From contig JANWJU010000050.1 in assembly GCA_025451775.1 (NCBI GenBank), positions 1 to 42,222 of the forward strand: a stretch of DNA of 42,222 nt, read 5' to 3'. The position numbers were made by a program, and so were the translations under genes. The notes beneath the pieces are model-generated. The model was given only the letters and a program-made list of their open reading frames with translations, was not told the DNA's origin and searched no databases. This stretch comes from Terriglobales bacterium. Its GTDB lineage: Bacteria; Acidobacteriota; Terriglobia; Terriglobales; SCQP01. Below, piece by piece: positions 32,214 through 38,845 of this stretch; the stretch's first letter is position 1; each line of letters begins with the position of its first letter.

Positions 32214-32911
32214 ACTACTTCAACTACTTCACTGAAATTGAGGAACACTTTCAGCGGCAGCGGGGAGCGCAGATTTATCTCTCGCCGGTGGACTGGGCGC
32301 TGATCGCGGCCTGGCAAGAGGCGGGTATCCCGCTGGCGGCGGTGCTGCGGGGGATTGACCAGGCATTTGAGAAATTCAACTCCGGCCAGCGGCGTGATGC
32401 GCAGCGGCCGCGGGCGCTGGTGTACTGCGCCGCGGCCGTGCTGGCCGCCGCCGAGGCCATGCGCGATGCCGGCGCGGGAGCGGCGGACCAGCCCGCGGCG
32501 GCGGCGAAGGACGCCGGGTTCAGCCGCGAGCGTATTGCGGCGTTTCTGGCCAGCGCCGAGGCGCAGGTGGGCTCCTGTGCGCACTTGGATCCGGCCTCGC
32601 CGCTGGTGCAGGAGGTGCGGGCAACACTCGGGCGGTTGAGCGGGAGCTATGTCCAGGGCGGGGTCCCGGTGGCGCTGGAGGAGTTGGACCGCGTGCTCAC
32701 CGTGCTGGACGACAAGCTGCACGCGGCCCTGCTGCAATCGGCCGCAGTCGAAGCCATGGTGGCCATCCGCGCCGAGATTGCCCGCGAGATCGCCCCCTAC
32801 CGCCGTAAACTTCGCCCCGAGCAGATTGCCATGATCGAGCGCCAGTTCCAGCAGCGCCGACTACTGGAGCGCGCCGGCCTGCCGCGGCTCAGCTTGTTCT
32901 ACATGCCCTGA
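32210..32911 (+). CDS. Unknown helical protein encoded with trehalose synthase
   Basis: This 233-residue protein has a GTG start (32210) overlapping the treS stop by 4 bases. It is predicted to be mostly alpha-helical and soluble. The N-terminus ([19 protein letters not shown], then [16 protein letters not shown]) looks like a conserved domain I cannot assign. An Ala-rich middle ([20 protein letters not shown]) looks like a flexible linker. The C-terminus is basic ([20 protein letters not shown]). No catalytic or metal-binding motif is evident. Coupling to treS and the two-component genes suggests a role in the same response, but this is inference. Confidence 0.7.
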   Translation: MNYFNYFTEIEEHFQRQRGAQIYLSPVDWALIAAWQEAGIPLAAVLRGIDQAFEKFNSGQRRDAQRPRALVYCAAAVLAAAEAMRDAGAGAADQPAAAAKDAGFSRERIAAFLASAEAQVGSCAHLDPASPLVQEVRATLGRLSGSYVQGGVPVALEELDRVLTVLDDKLHAALLQSAAVEAMVAIRAEIAREIAPYRRKLRPEQIAMIERQFQQRRLLERAGLPRLSLFYMP

Positions 32912-32915
32912 ACGG

Positions 32916-33272
32916 TCAGGCGGCGACGTTGTCCCGATCTCCGGTATCCTTGCCCAGCCTCCAAGCGATCACGTAGGCCAGTCCGATGGCCGCGGGGACT
33001 AAGCCGAAGAGGGCGATCTTCCATCCGGCAACCGCCCACAAGCCGGGGATGATGGCGAGGCCCGCCAGCAGCCATACCAACCCCGGTAAGCGGCGGTCGG
33101 TCGGGGGGTCGAGGGTGGCGATGAAACTTGGGTCCGCGCCTTTCTCAATGGCGGCGCGGATGGTCTCCTGCCGGCGGCAATAATTGCGGTGCCGGAATAG
33201 GAGCAGCAGGGCGATCACCGCGCCCGGCACGAAAAATACCCCCAGTAGAGCGATCGGTCCATTAATGCCCAT
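32916..33272 (-). CDS. Small membrane protein, DUF6249-like
   Basis: This 118-residue protein has an N-terminal transmembrane helix (GPIALLGVFFVPGAVIALLLL), a short charged region (RHRNYCRRQETIRAAIEKG) and two more hydrophobic segments near the C-terminus. The layout, with an RxxTIRAAIEKG motif after the first helix, matches DUF6249-type membrane proteins often encoded beside ECF sigma factors. GGAGG lies six bases before the ATG. The gene diverges from the sigma factor with only 57 bp between start codons, so the two probably share a control region. Exact function is unknown. Confidence 0.75.
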   Translation of the reverse strand: MGINGPIALLGVFFVPGAVIALLLLFRHRNYCRRQETIRAAIEKGADPSFIATLDPPTDRRLPGLVWLLAGLAIIPGLWAVAGWKIALFGLVPAAIGLAYVIAWRLGKDTGDRDNVAA

Positions 33273-33329
33273 ATGTGTCCTCCTGCCAACCTAAGACCCG
33301 GTTTCCGTGGGGCAAGTTTCAGATCGCCA

Positions 33330-33881
33330 ATGAAACAAAACGGTACCGGACCGGGTCTCAAGCAGTGCGTGGGCGAGCCCGTCATCTTCGAGGCGCTGGT
33401 GCGCGAGCAGGGGGCGCGGGTGCACCGGCTCTGTTACGCTCTATTGAGCAACCGGGCGCTGGCGGAGGAGGCGTGCCAGGAGGTGTTTCTGCGCGCCTGG
33501 CGCGGGCTGGGCGATTTTCGCGGCGATGCCAAGCTCTCGACCTGGCTTTACACGATCGCGCGCCACGTCTGCCTCAATCTCAGGGTGCGGCATTCGGAGC
33601 CGCACTCGGCCTCGCTCAGCGAGCGTAATGTGCTGGCAGCAGTGGAGGGCGCCAGCGTGCGCGTGCCGGCGCCGGAGCGCGCGGGCGTCGATGTCATGGC
33701 TCATCTGCAGCGGCTGCCGCCGGACCATCGGGCCGCGGTGATACTGTTTTATCTTGAGGAGAAGCCCTATGAGGAGGCCGCGGCGGCGCTGGGTGTGCCG
33801 TTGGGGACGTTCAAGACCTGGCTCTATCGGGGCAAAAAGGAGTTGGCCGCGCGCTTGGGAGTCGAAGAGGTGAAGCGATGA
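33330..33881 (+). CDS. ECF-type RNA polymerase sigma factor
   Basis: The protein has 183 residues from ATG 33330. Region 2 (about 20-90) includes LAEEACQEVFLRAWRGLGDF and then KLSTWLYTIARHVCLNL, typical sigma-70 helices for -10 recognition and core binding. Region 4 (about 125-180) includes LPPDHRAAVILFYLEEKPYEEAAAALG-type sequence (split here: LPPDHRAAVILFYLEE, then GVPLGTFKTWLYRGKKELAA) for -35 recognition. There is no sigma-70 region 1 or 3, so it is group IV. The next gene overlaps by 4 bases and encodes a small membrane protein that may act as its anti-sigma factor. Confidence 0.9.
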   Translation: MKQNGTGPGLKQCVGEPVIFEALVREQGARVHRLCYALLSNRALAEEACQEVFLRAWRGLGDFRGDAKLSTWLYTIARHVCLNLRVRHSEPHSASLSERNVLAAVEGASVRVPAPERAGVDVMAHLQRLPPDHRAAVILFYLEEKPYEEAAAALGVPLGTFKTWLYRGKKELAARLGVEEVKR

Positions 33882-34237
33882 TGTTCTCGGAAGAGGATGA
33901 GGCAGTGGCGTTCCTGGACCGGGAGCTGCCGGAGCTGTTGCGGCGCCAGGTGGCGGGCTCGGCGTGGCAGCGCGGGCTGCGGCGCCGGATACGGCGCGAG
34001 CGCTGGGCGAGCCGGGCGGAAGTGGTGGCCGTGAGCCTGCAAGCGGTTCTGGTGGCCGCCGTTGCCCTCGCCTTTCGACCGTGGGCGTGGAATTGGAGCG
34101 CGGGTGTGCCTTGGGGGCGCGCGCTGCCGATGGCGCTGTTGATCACCGCCGTGTTGGGCGGGATGTGCTGGAGTGTGCGGGCGTTTCCATCCCGCGGCGA
34201 TACGGCGGGAGGGGCATGGCGGAAACCCGGGAACTGA
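33878..34237 (+). CDS. Putative membrane anti-sigma-like protein
   Basis: This 119-residue protein has an acidic start (MMFSEEDEAVAFLDRELPEL), a basic helix (QRGLRRRIRRERW) and two hydrophobic segments (VVAVSLQAVLVAAVALAF and ALPMALLITAVLGGMCW). It has no HxxxCxxC zinc motif, so it is not a standard ZAS anti-sigma factor. Position (4-nt overlap with the sigma gene) and the soluble-then-membrane layout suggest an anti-sigma role; this rests on context only. Its last 22 bases overlap the rlmD-type gene, so at least part of the three-gene set is co-translated. Confidence 0.6.
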   Translation: MMFSEEDEAVAFLDRELPELLRRQVAGSAWQRGLRRRIRRERWASRAEVVAVSLQAVLVAAVALAFRPWAWNWSAGVPWGRALPMALLITAVLGGMCWSVRAFPSRGDTAGGAWRKPGN

Positions 34238-35364
34238 CCATTGAAAAATTGGTGTACGGCGGCGATGGGCTGGCGCGCATCCCGTCGACCGACGGACGGC
34301 AGCAAGCGGTGTTCGTGCCCTTCGTGCTGCCGGGCGAAGTGGTGCGGGTGGAGTTGGAGCCGCCGGCGCGGGGCCGGACCACGGCCCGCGTCATCGAGAT
34401 TCTGCAGCCGGCGCCGGAGCGCATCACGCCGCTGTGCGAGTACTTTGGCCGCTGCGGTGGCTGCCAGCTTCAGCACGCCCCGGCGGAGCTCCAGCTCGAG
34501 CTCAAGCGCGGCATGTTGATCGAGACGCTGCGCCGCACCGGCGGCCTCATACCTGGGGAAGCCTGGACCGGCGATGTCGCGCTGCATGCGGCCGAGCCCT
34601 GGGCCTACCGCAACCGGGTGCGGCTGCAGCGCACGCCCGAAGGCGTGGGCTATTACGAGCGCGACAGCCACCGCGTGCTGCCGGTCACGCATTGCCCCAT
34701 CGCATCGGCCAGCATCGAAGCTGCGATCGGTACCCTGGCGCCGGGCGAGCGCGAGGAGATCGAGCTGGCAGTGGACAACGACGACCATGGGCTGGCGAGC
34801 GATGCGCCGCTGGAGTTCTCCGCGGCCGGCCACCGTTATCGGGTCAGCGCGGGCTCGTTCTTCCAGGTCAACCGGTTTTTGACGGAGGAACTGGTCGAGG
34901 TGGTGACCGGGGGCGTATCCGGCACGGCCGGAAGCACAGCCATCGACCTGTTCAGCGGCGTGGGATTGTTCGCGCTCCCCTTGGTGGACCGTGGCTTTAG
35001 CCGCGTGCATGCCGTCGAGAGCCATCCGGCCGCCTACGAGGCTTTGCGCTTCAATGTGGCCAGTGCGAAGGCGGTACGGGCCTCGCGGCGTCCGGCGCTG
35101 GAGTTTGTGCGCCAGTGGAAGTACGGGCCGCCGGACCTGGTCGTGGCCGATCCGCCGCGTACCGGCCTGGGACGCGAGATGGTGGCCGCCTTACTCGAGG
35201 CCGCGCCGCGCCGGCTGCACTTGGTCTCCTGCGATCCTGCCACGCTGGGCCGCGATCTGCGCGGCTTGCTGGCCGCTGGCTACAGGATCACGGAAATGCA
35301 CCTGCTCGATCTCTTCCCCCAGACCTACCATTTGGAGACGGTCGTGAAACTCAGCTTGGGTTGA
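34216..35364 (+). CDS. rlmD: 23S rRNA (uracil-5-)-methyltransferase, RlmD/RumA-like
   Basis: The protein has 382 residues from ATG 34216 (GGGAGGGG upstream). The N-terminal TRAM domain begins LTIEKLVYGGDGLAR. Four cysteines bind a [4Fe-4S] cluster: Cys74, Cys80 and Cys83 in CEYFGRCGGCQLQH, and Cys160 in THCPIA. The SAM-binding motif is IDLFSGVGLFALPL, the catalytic Cys339 sits in VSCDPATLGRDL, and the substrate motif is VADPPRTGLG. Such enzymes methylate a uracil in 23S rRNA; RlmC- or TrmA-type specificity cannot be ruled out. The gene runs 22 bases into the preceding small membrane-protein gene, and its 3' end overlaps a convergent PIN gene by 14 bases. Confidence 0.9.
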   Translation: MAETRELTIEKLVYGGDGLARIPSTDGRQQAVFVPFVLPGEVVRVELEPPARGRTTARVIEILQPAPERITPLCEYFGRCGGCQLQHAPAELQLELKRGMLIETLRRTGGLIPGEAWTGDVALHAAEPWAYRNRVRLQRTPEGVGYYERDSHRVLPVTHCPIASASIEAAIGTLAPGEREEIELAVDNDDHGLASDAPLEFSAAGHRYRVSAGSFFQVNRFLTEELVEVVTGGVSGTAGSTAIDLFSGVGLFALPLVDRGFSRVHAVESHPAAYEALRFNVASAKAVRASRRPALEFVRQWKYGPPDLVVADPPRTGLGREMVAALLEAAPRRLHLVSCDPATLGRDLRGLLAAGYRITEMHLLDLFPQTYHLETVVKLSLG

Positions 35365-35749
35365 GCGCCGCCATCACATCGGTGCGGGAGAAATCCCCGC
35401 CTTTGAACAGCAGGGGCTGGGCTGCAGTCTGGGCGAGGGCGTAAGCGATACAGTCGCCAAAGTTCAACCCTGCCGGATGGCGTCCTTTGCCGAATTTCCG
35501 GAACGCCTCCCGTGCCACCTCCGCCTGCTCCGGGGAGAACGCGATCAGTTCCGCCTGCATGCGGTAGATCAGCAGGTCCAGTTCTCGGCCTCTGTCCGGC
35601 CAGCGGCGGGCTTCAATCACCATGGCCGTTTCGAGCAATGTTGCCGCCGAGATGAGCCGTACTGGATCGTTGTGGATGGCGGCGGCCAGCGCAGCAGCCT
35701 CGGTTTCCTGCAGCAAGATGGCTAACAGGGCTGATGAGGCGATGACCAT
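35351..35749 (-). CDS. vapC: Degenerate VapC: PIN-domain protein lacking the first catalytic Asp
   Basis: This 132-residue PIN protein has normal length and fold (MVIASSALLAILLQETEA at the start, NFGDCIAYALA near the end). The usual opening is MVIDTSALLA; here residue 4 is Ala (codon GCC), so the first metal-binding Asp is lost. Glu40, Asp99 and Asp119 remain. That Asp is essential for Mg2+-dependent RNase activity in studied VapC proteins, so this one is probably inactive. Its partner antitoxin is reduced to a fragment 12 bases upstream. Retained length without frame breaks suggests recent decay. It converges on rlmD with a 14-base overlap. Confidence 0.8.
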   Translation of the reverse strand: MVIASSALLAILLQETEAAALAAAIHNDPVRLISAATLLETAMVIEARRWPDRGRELDLLIYRMQAELIAFSPEQAEVAREAFRKFGKGRHPAGLNFGDCIAYALAQTAAQPLLFKGGDFSRTDVMAALNPS

Positions 35750-35761
35750 CGCCGAATGCGC

Positions 35762-35884
35762 CTAGCGAGACACCCCGAATCGGTCATAGCCGATTATTTC
35801 GCCGGCGCTGCGTGCGTCGGTCTCGGGCAAAGCGGCGCAGCGCCGGCCAATTGCCATCAGTTCATCCTGCAAGCGCGCCGGGCG
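35762..35884 (-). pseudogene. VapB antitoxin remnant, C-terminal third only
   Basis: Forty codons (RPARLQDELMAIGRRCAALP, then ETDARSAGEIIGYDRFGVSR) match the C-terminal toxin-binding tail of VapB antitoxins (LxELxxIxRRCAALPxxDxRSxxEIxGYDxxGxxR). The expected ribbon-helix-helix or Phd-like N-terminus and start codon are missing. Immediately upstream on this strand lies the palindromic repeat copy B (35883-35949), then the thrS stop. The order remnant, 12-base gap, vapC matches an intact vapBC operon apart from the lost front. Confidence 0.7.
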
Positions 35885-35949
35885 ATTGGCTGCGCACGAG
35901 CGGCACTGCCTCGTTGCCCCGCTCGGCTCGTGGCATCTCCAAGCTGCCT
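35883..35949 (+). repeat. Palindromic repeat element, partial copy (B)
   Basis: About 67 bp aligns with 14977-15047 with two short gaps and roughly 80 percent identity, sharing blocks such as GCACGAGCGGCACTGCC and TCCAAGCTGCCT. The 10-bp hairpin of copy A is degraded here by a 2-bp deletion. It starts exactly where the VapB remnant loses homology and lies 20 bases beyond the thrS stop, in the same relative orientation as copy A to gcdH. Confidence 0.68.
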
Positions 35950-35969
35950 CCATTGGTGCATCTGGGATG

Positions 35970-37841
35970 CTAATAGGCGGGTTCGGAGACGGTGGCGGCT
36001 TCGGTGCGGAACAGCTGGGTGTAATCCTTGACGGTGACGTCGAGGGTGCGCTCGCGGGACTTGCGCTGGATCTCATCGATGACGGCAGCGCGCGAGAGGC
36101 TGCCGCGGTCCTTCTCCTGGTAGGTGCGGACCGAGACTGTGCCATCGGCGGCCTCGCGCTTGCCGAGCACCAGCATGTAAGGGATCTTGTGCATCTCGGC
36201 GTCGCGGATGCGGTAGCCGATTTTGCTCTCGGCGGCGGCCGCCTCAGCGCGGATGCCGGCCGCGCGCAGTTGGGCCGCAAGCTCACGGGCGCTCTCGTTC
36301 TGCGCCTCGGCGATGGGCAGGACGATGGCCTGCACCGGCGCCAGCCAAGTCGGCATCGCGCCGGCGAAGTGCTCGAGCACGATACCCAGGAAGCGCTCGA
36401 GCGAGCCAAACAAGGCGCGGTGAATGGCGATGGGGGTATGGGGCTCGTTGTCGGCGCCGGTGAACTCCAGCTCGAAGCGGCGAGGCAGGTTGAAATCGAG
36501 TTGGAAGGTGCCGCACTGCCACTGCCGACCCATGCTGTCGTGCACCATGACGTCGATCTTGGGTCCGTAGAAGGCGCCGCCGCCGGCATCGACGGCGAAG
36601 GCGAGGCCTTGCGCGTCGAGCGCTTGCCGGAGGGCGGCTTCGGCTTTCTCCCACAGTTCGGGCTCACCCATGGCTTTGTCCGGCTTGGTCGAAAGCGTGA
36701 CCGTGTAACGGAGGCCGAAGATGGCGTAGATGGTTTTCAGCAGCTCCAGGATGCGGACGATTTCCTCCTGGATCTGATCCTCGTGCACGAAGATATGGGC
36801 GTCATCCTGGCTGAAGACGCGTGCGCGCATGAGCCCGTGCAGGGTGCCCACAGCTTCGTTGCGGTGCAGGAGCTGGCGCTCGGCGATGCGTAGCGGCAGG
36901 TCGCGGTAGGAGTGTTGCCGCGACTTGAAGTACAGCATGGTGTCGGGGCAGTTCATGGGTTTGAGCGCCATCTCCGGCTGGGCGCCAGGCTTGGCGTCCT
37001 CGTCTTGGATGAGGAACATGTTTTCGCGGAAGTGGTCCCAGTGGCCGGAGGTCTCGAACATCTCCTTGCGGTAGATCACCGGGTTCAGGATCTCGACATA
37101 GCCGGCGTCGCGGTGCAGTTGGCGCGACATCTCGATCAGCGTGTCGCGCAAAATGACGCCGCGCGGATGCCAGAAGGCGCAACCCGCCGACCAGGGATGG
37201 AAGCTGAACAGATCGAGCTGCGTGCCCAGGCGGCGGTGATCGCGGGCTTTCGAATCTTCCAGAAACTGCAGGTACTCGGCCAGCTCTTCTTCCGTCTCCC
37301 ACGCGGTGCCGTAGATGCGCTGCAGCATGGCGTTGTGTTCGTCGCCGCGCCAATAGGCGCCGGCGAGCGAGAGCAGCTTGAAGTGTCCGCAGACGCCGCC
37401 GCGGGCGACGTGGGGGCCGGCGCAGAGGTCGATGAAGCGGTCCTGTTTATAAAGCGAGACCTCGGCGTCGTGGATGCCGGCGATCAGTTCGAGCTTGTAG
37501 GCTTGGTTCCACTCTTCGAACAACGCCGCGGCGCGCGGACGGTCGAGGTGGGCGCGGAAGAATTGGGGATCGCGGGCGGCGATCTTGCGCATGCGCTTCT
37601 CGATCTCGGGCAGGTCGGCGTCGGTGAGACTGCGCGGCAGCTCCATGTCGTAGTAGAAGCCGTTGTCGATGGGGGGGCCGATGGCGAGTTGGACGGTGGG
37701 GAACAGCTCGCGCACGGCCTGGGCCATGATGTGGCTGGCAGAGTGGCGGATGCGGCGCAGCCGTTCCTGGCGGGGCAGCGCCGGCGGTGGTTGGTTGGGT
37801 TCCCAGGTGAGGCTTGCGAGGATCTCGTCGGCAACGGGCAT
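35970..37841 (-). CDS. thrS: Threonyl-tRNA synthetase without N-terminal TGS domain
   Basis: 623 residues. The usual first ~60-residue TGS domain is missing: after about 27 residues the protein enters the N2 editing domain with HSASH (33-37) and CAGPH. The class II catalytic core follows (motif 2 region with MNCPDTMLYF and RIAERQLLHRNE; motif 3 IAIHRALFGSLERFLG), then the anticodon-binding domain. The zinc ligands of the family (Cys in MNCPD, and the His residues) are present. It charges tRNA-Thr and edits mischarged Ser-tRNA. ATG 37841 is confirmed by an in-frame stop four codons upstream. TGS-less ThrS is known but a minority form. Confidence 0.93.
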   Translation of the reverse strand: MPVADEILASLTWEPNQPPPALPRQERLRRIRHSASHIMAQAVRELFPTVQLAIGPPIDNGFYYDMELPRSLTDADLPEIEKRMRKIAARDPQFFRAHLDRPRAAALFEEWNQAYKLELIAGIHDAEVSLYKQDRFIDLCAGPHVARGGVCGHFKLLSLAGAYWRGDEHNAMLQRIYGTAWETEEELAEYLQFLEDSKARDHRRLGTQLDLFSFHPWSAGCAFWHPRGVILRDTLIEMSRQLHRDAGYVEILNPVIYRKEMFETSGHWDHFRENMFLIQDEDAKPGAQPEMALKPMNCPDTMLYFKSRQHSYRDLPLRIAERQLLHRNEAVGTLHGLMRARVFSQDDAHIFVHEDQIQEEIVRILELLKTIYAIFGLRYTVTLSTKPDKAMGEPELWEKAEAALRQALDAQGLAFAVDAGGGAFYGPKIDVMVHDSMGRQWQCGTFQLDFNLPRRFELEFTGADNEPHTPIAIHRALFGSLERFLGIVLEHFAGAMPTWLAPVQAIVLPIAEAQNESARELAAQLRAAGIRAEAAAAESKIGYRIRDAEMHKIPYMLVLGKREAADGTVSVRTYQEKDRGSLSRAAVIDEIQRKSRERTLDVTVKDYTQLFRTEAATVSEPAY

Positions 37842-38028
37842 GAGGCTTACATTTTAGCGCGGGCGCCCGGCTGAGGTCGGTGGGCGGGGGGCCAGCGGCG
37901 GTATCGGCTGAAAAAAGGAAAAGAATCAGCCCCGAGGCCAGCCCCAGGCGGGTGGGGATCGGTGCGAGCCGCATCGGGGCGGGGATGCGCGGTCGGGCGG
38001 ACGGGTAATCTCCTGTAAAATCTAAGGC
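37842..38028. promoter_or_regulatory. Divergent intergenic region between thrS and the unknown gene
   Basis: The 187-bp region has an extended -10-like TGTAAAAT with TAAAAT at 38016-38021, seven bases before the ATG at 38029. That implies a very short or absent leader, although TAAGG could be a weak ribosome-binding site. On the thrS side no clear promoter or T-box-like leader is recognisable. The remainder is G-rich and featureless. Confidence 0.45.
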
Positions 38029-38814
38029 ATGACCATTGAGGAGATGCTGCGCTCGGGACGGGTGCAAACGGCGGACAACGGGTTGATGTACGCCGTGATC
38101 CCGGAGGCGGCCTCCGACGGCTCGGAAACGGGCGGGGGAAGTGGGAGCAGCGACCGCAGTCTGGCGCACATGGTGGCGGCGGTGCCACGGGCGTTGGTGC
38201 CGCGGCTGGGGCGTTCGGTGTGCTACTTTGTGCCCTGGCTGATGAAACAGCGCCGGACGGTCGCCATCGCCCTTGAACCTGCACCGGAAGGCGAGACGCG
38301 CAAAGAGTTGTGCCATCACCTGGACGTCAAGCCGAACGGCAACCTGCTCCTGGTCAGCCTGCGTTTTTACGAGCACGACTCCTACGGCTTGGCGATGGAG
38401 TTTTTTGACAAGGTCGCCTACCTGGCAGCGCTGGAACCGGCGGCGAATGGGAATGGGGCTGATCTCGATACGCTGCTCCGCCGCCAACTCGAGGCCAAGA
38501 CGGGGGAACTCACGCCCGAGGCGTGGGATTGGCGCAGCGGGCTGGCCGAGGCCGGGCCCACGGCGGCCGCAGAGGCCTGGCTCAACTACCGCCGCGCGGC
38601 CGAAACCGATGCGCTGGGCTTGTACATGGCCGCGCTCCATACCGATATTTTTTACGAGGACCTGTTTGAACCAGAGTCGGAGTTCCCGCCGCTCGACCCC
38701 GAGCTGGTGTGCGAGCGCGTGCGCGCGGTGGAGCGGCTCTATCCGCCCAACCGCGGCTTCAGCCTGCAGGTGGTGCGGCCGCGGCGGCGGCGCCGGACGT
38801 CGGGCCAGAAATAG
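38029..38814 (+). CDS. Unknown soluble protein upstream of the deoxyhypusine-synthase homologue
   Basis: This 261-residue protein has no signal peptide or membrane segment. The N-terminal part has a Gly/Ser-rich loop (DGSETGGGSGSSDRS). The middle reads HHLDVKPNGNLLLVSLRFYEHDSYGLAMEF, an apparent beta-strand pair and helix. The acidic C-terminal region (DIFYEDLFEPESEFPPLDPE) ends in a very basic tail (RPRRRRRTSGQK). I do not recognise the family. The next gene starts 31 bases on, so the pair is likely co-transcribed and might be functionally linked. Confidence 0.65.
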   Translation: MTIEEMLRSGRVQTADNGLMYAVIPEAASDGSETGGGSGSSDRSLAHMVAAVPRALVPRLGRSVCYFVPWLMKQRRTVAIALEPAPEGETRKELCHHLDVKPNGNLLLVSLRFYEHDSYGLAMEFFDKVAYLAALEPAANGNGADLDTLLRRQLEAKTGELTPEAWDWRSGLAEAGPTAAAEAWLNYRRAAETDALGLYMAALHTDIFYEDLFEPESEFPPLDPELVCERVRAVERLYPPNRGFSLQVVRPRRRRRTSGQK

Positions 38815-38845
38815 CCGCCAAACCATTGTCGAGCGAGGAGACTTC

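Noticed and set aside
33964-34215. N-terminal extension of the rlmD-type gene into the preceding gene
   Set aside because: The conserved TRAM domain starts at ATG 34216 with a strong GGGAGGGG site. The extra 84 codons are Arg/Gly-rich shadow of the membrane-protein gene.
35885-36667. Upstream extension of the VapB remnant frame across thrS as a 301-residue protein
   Set aside because: The upstream part is thrS read in another frame. Only the last 40 codons show antitoxin likeness, so only these are reported as a remnant.
38273-38845. Long N-terminal extension of the deoxyhypusine-synthase homologue
   Set aside because: It is an out-of-frame reading of the upstream unknown gene. GTG 38846 with GAGGAG fits the family start.
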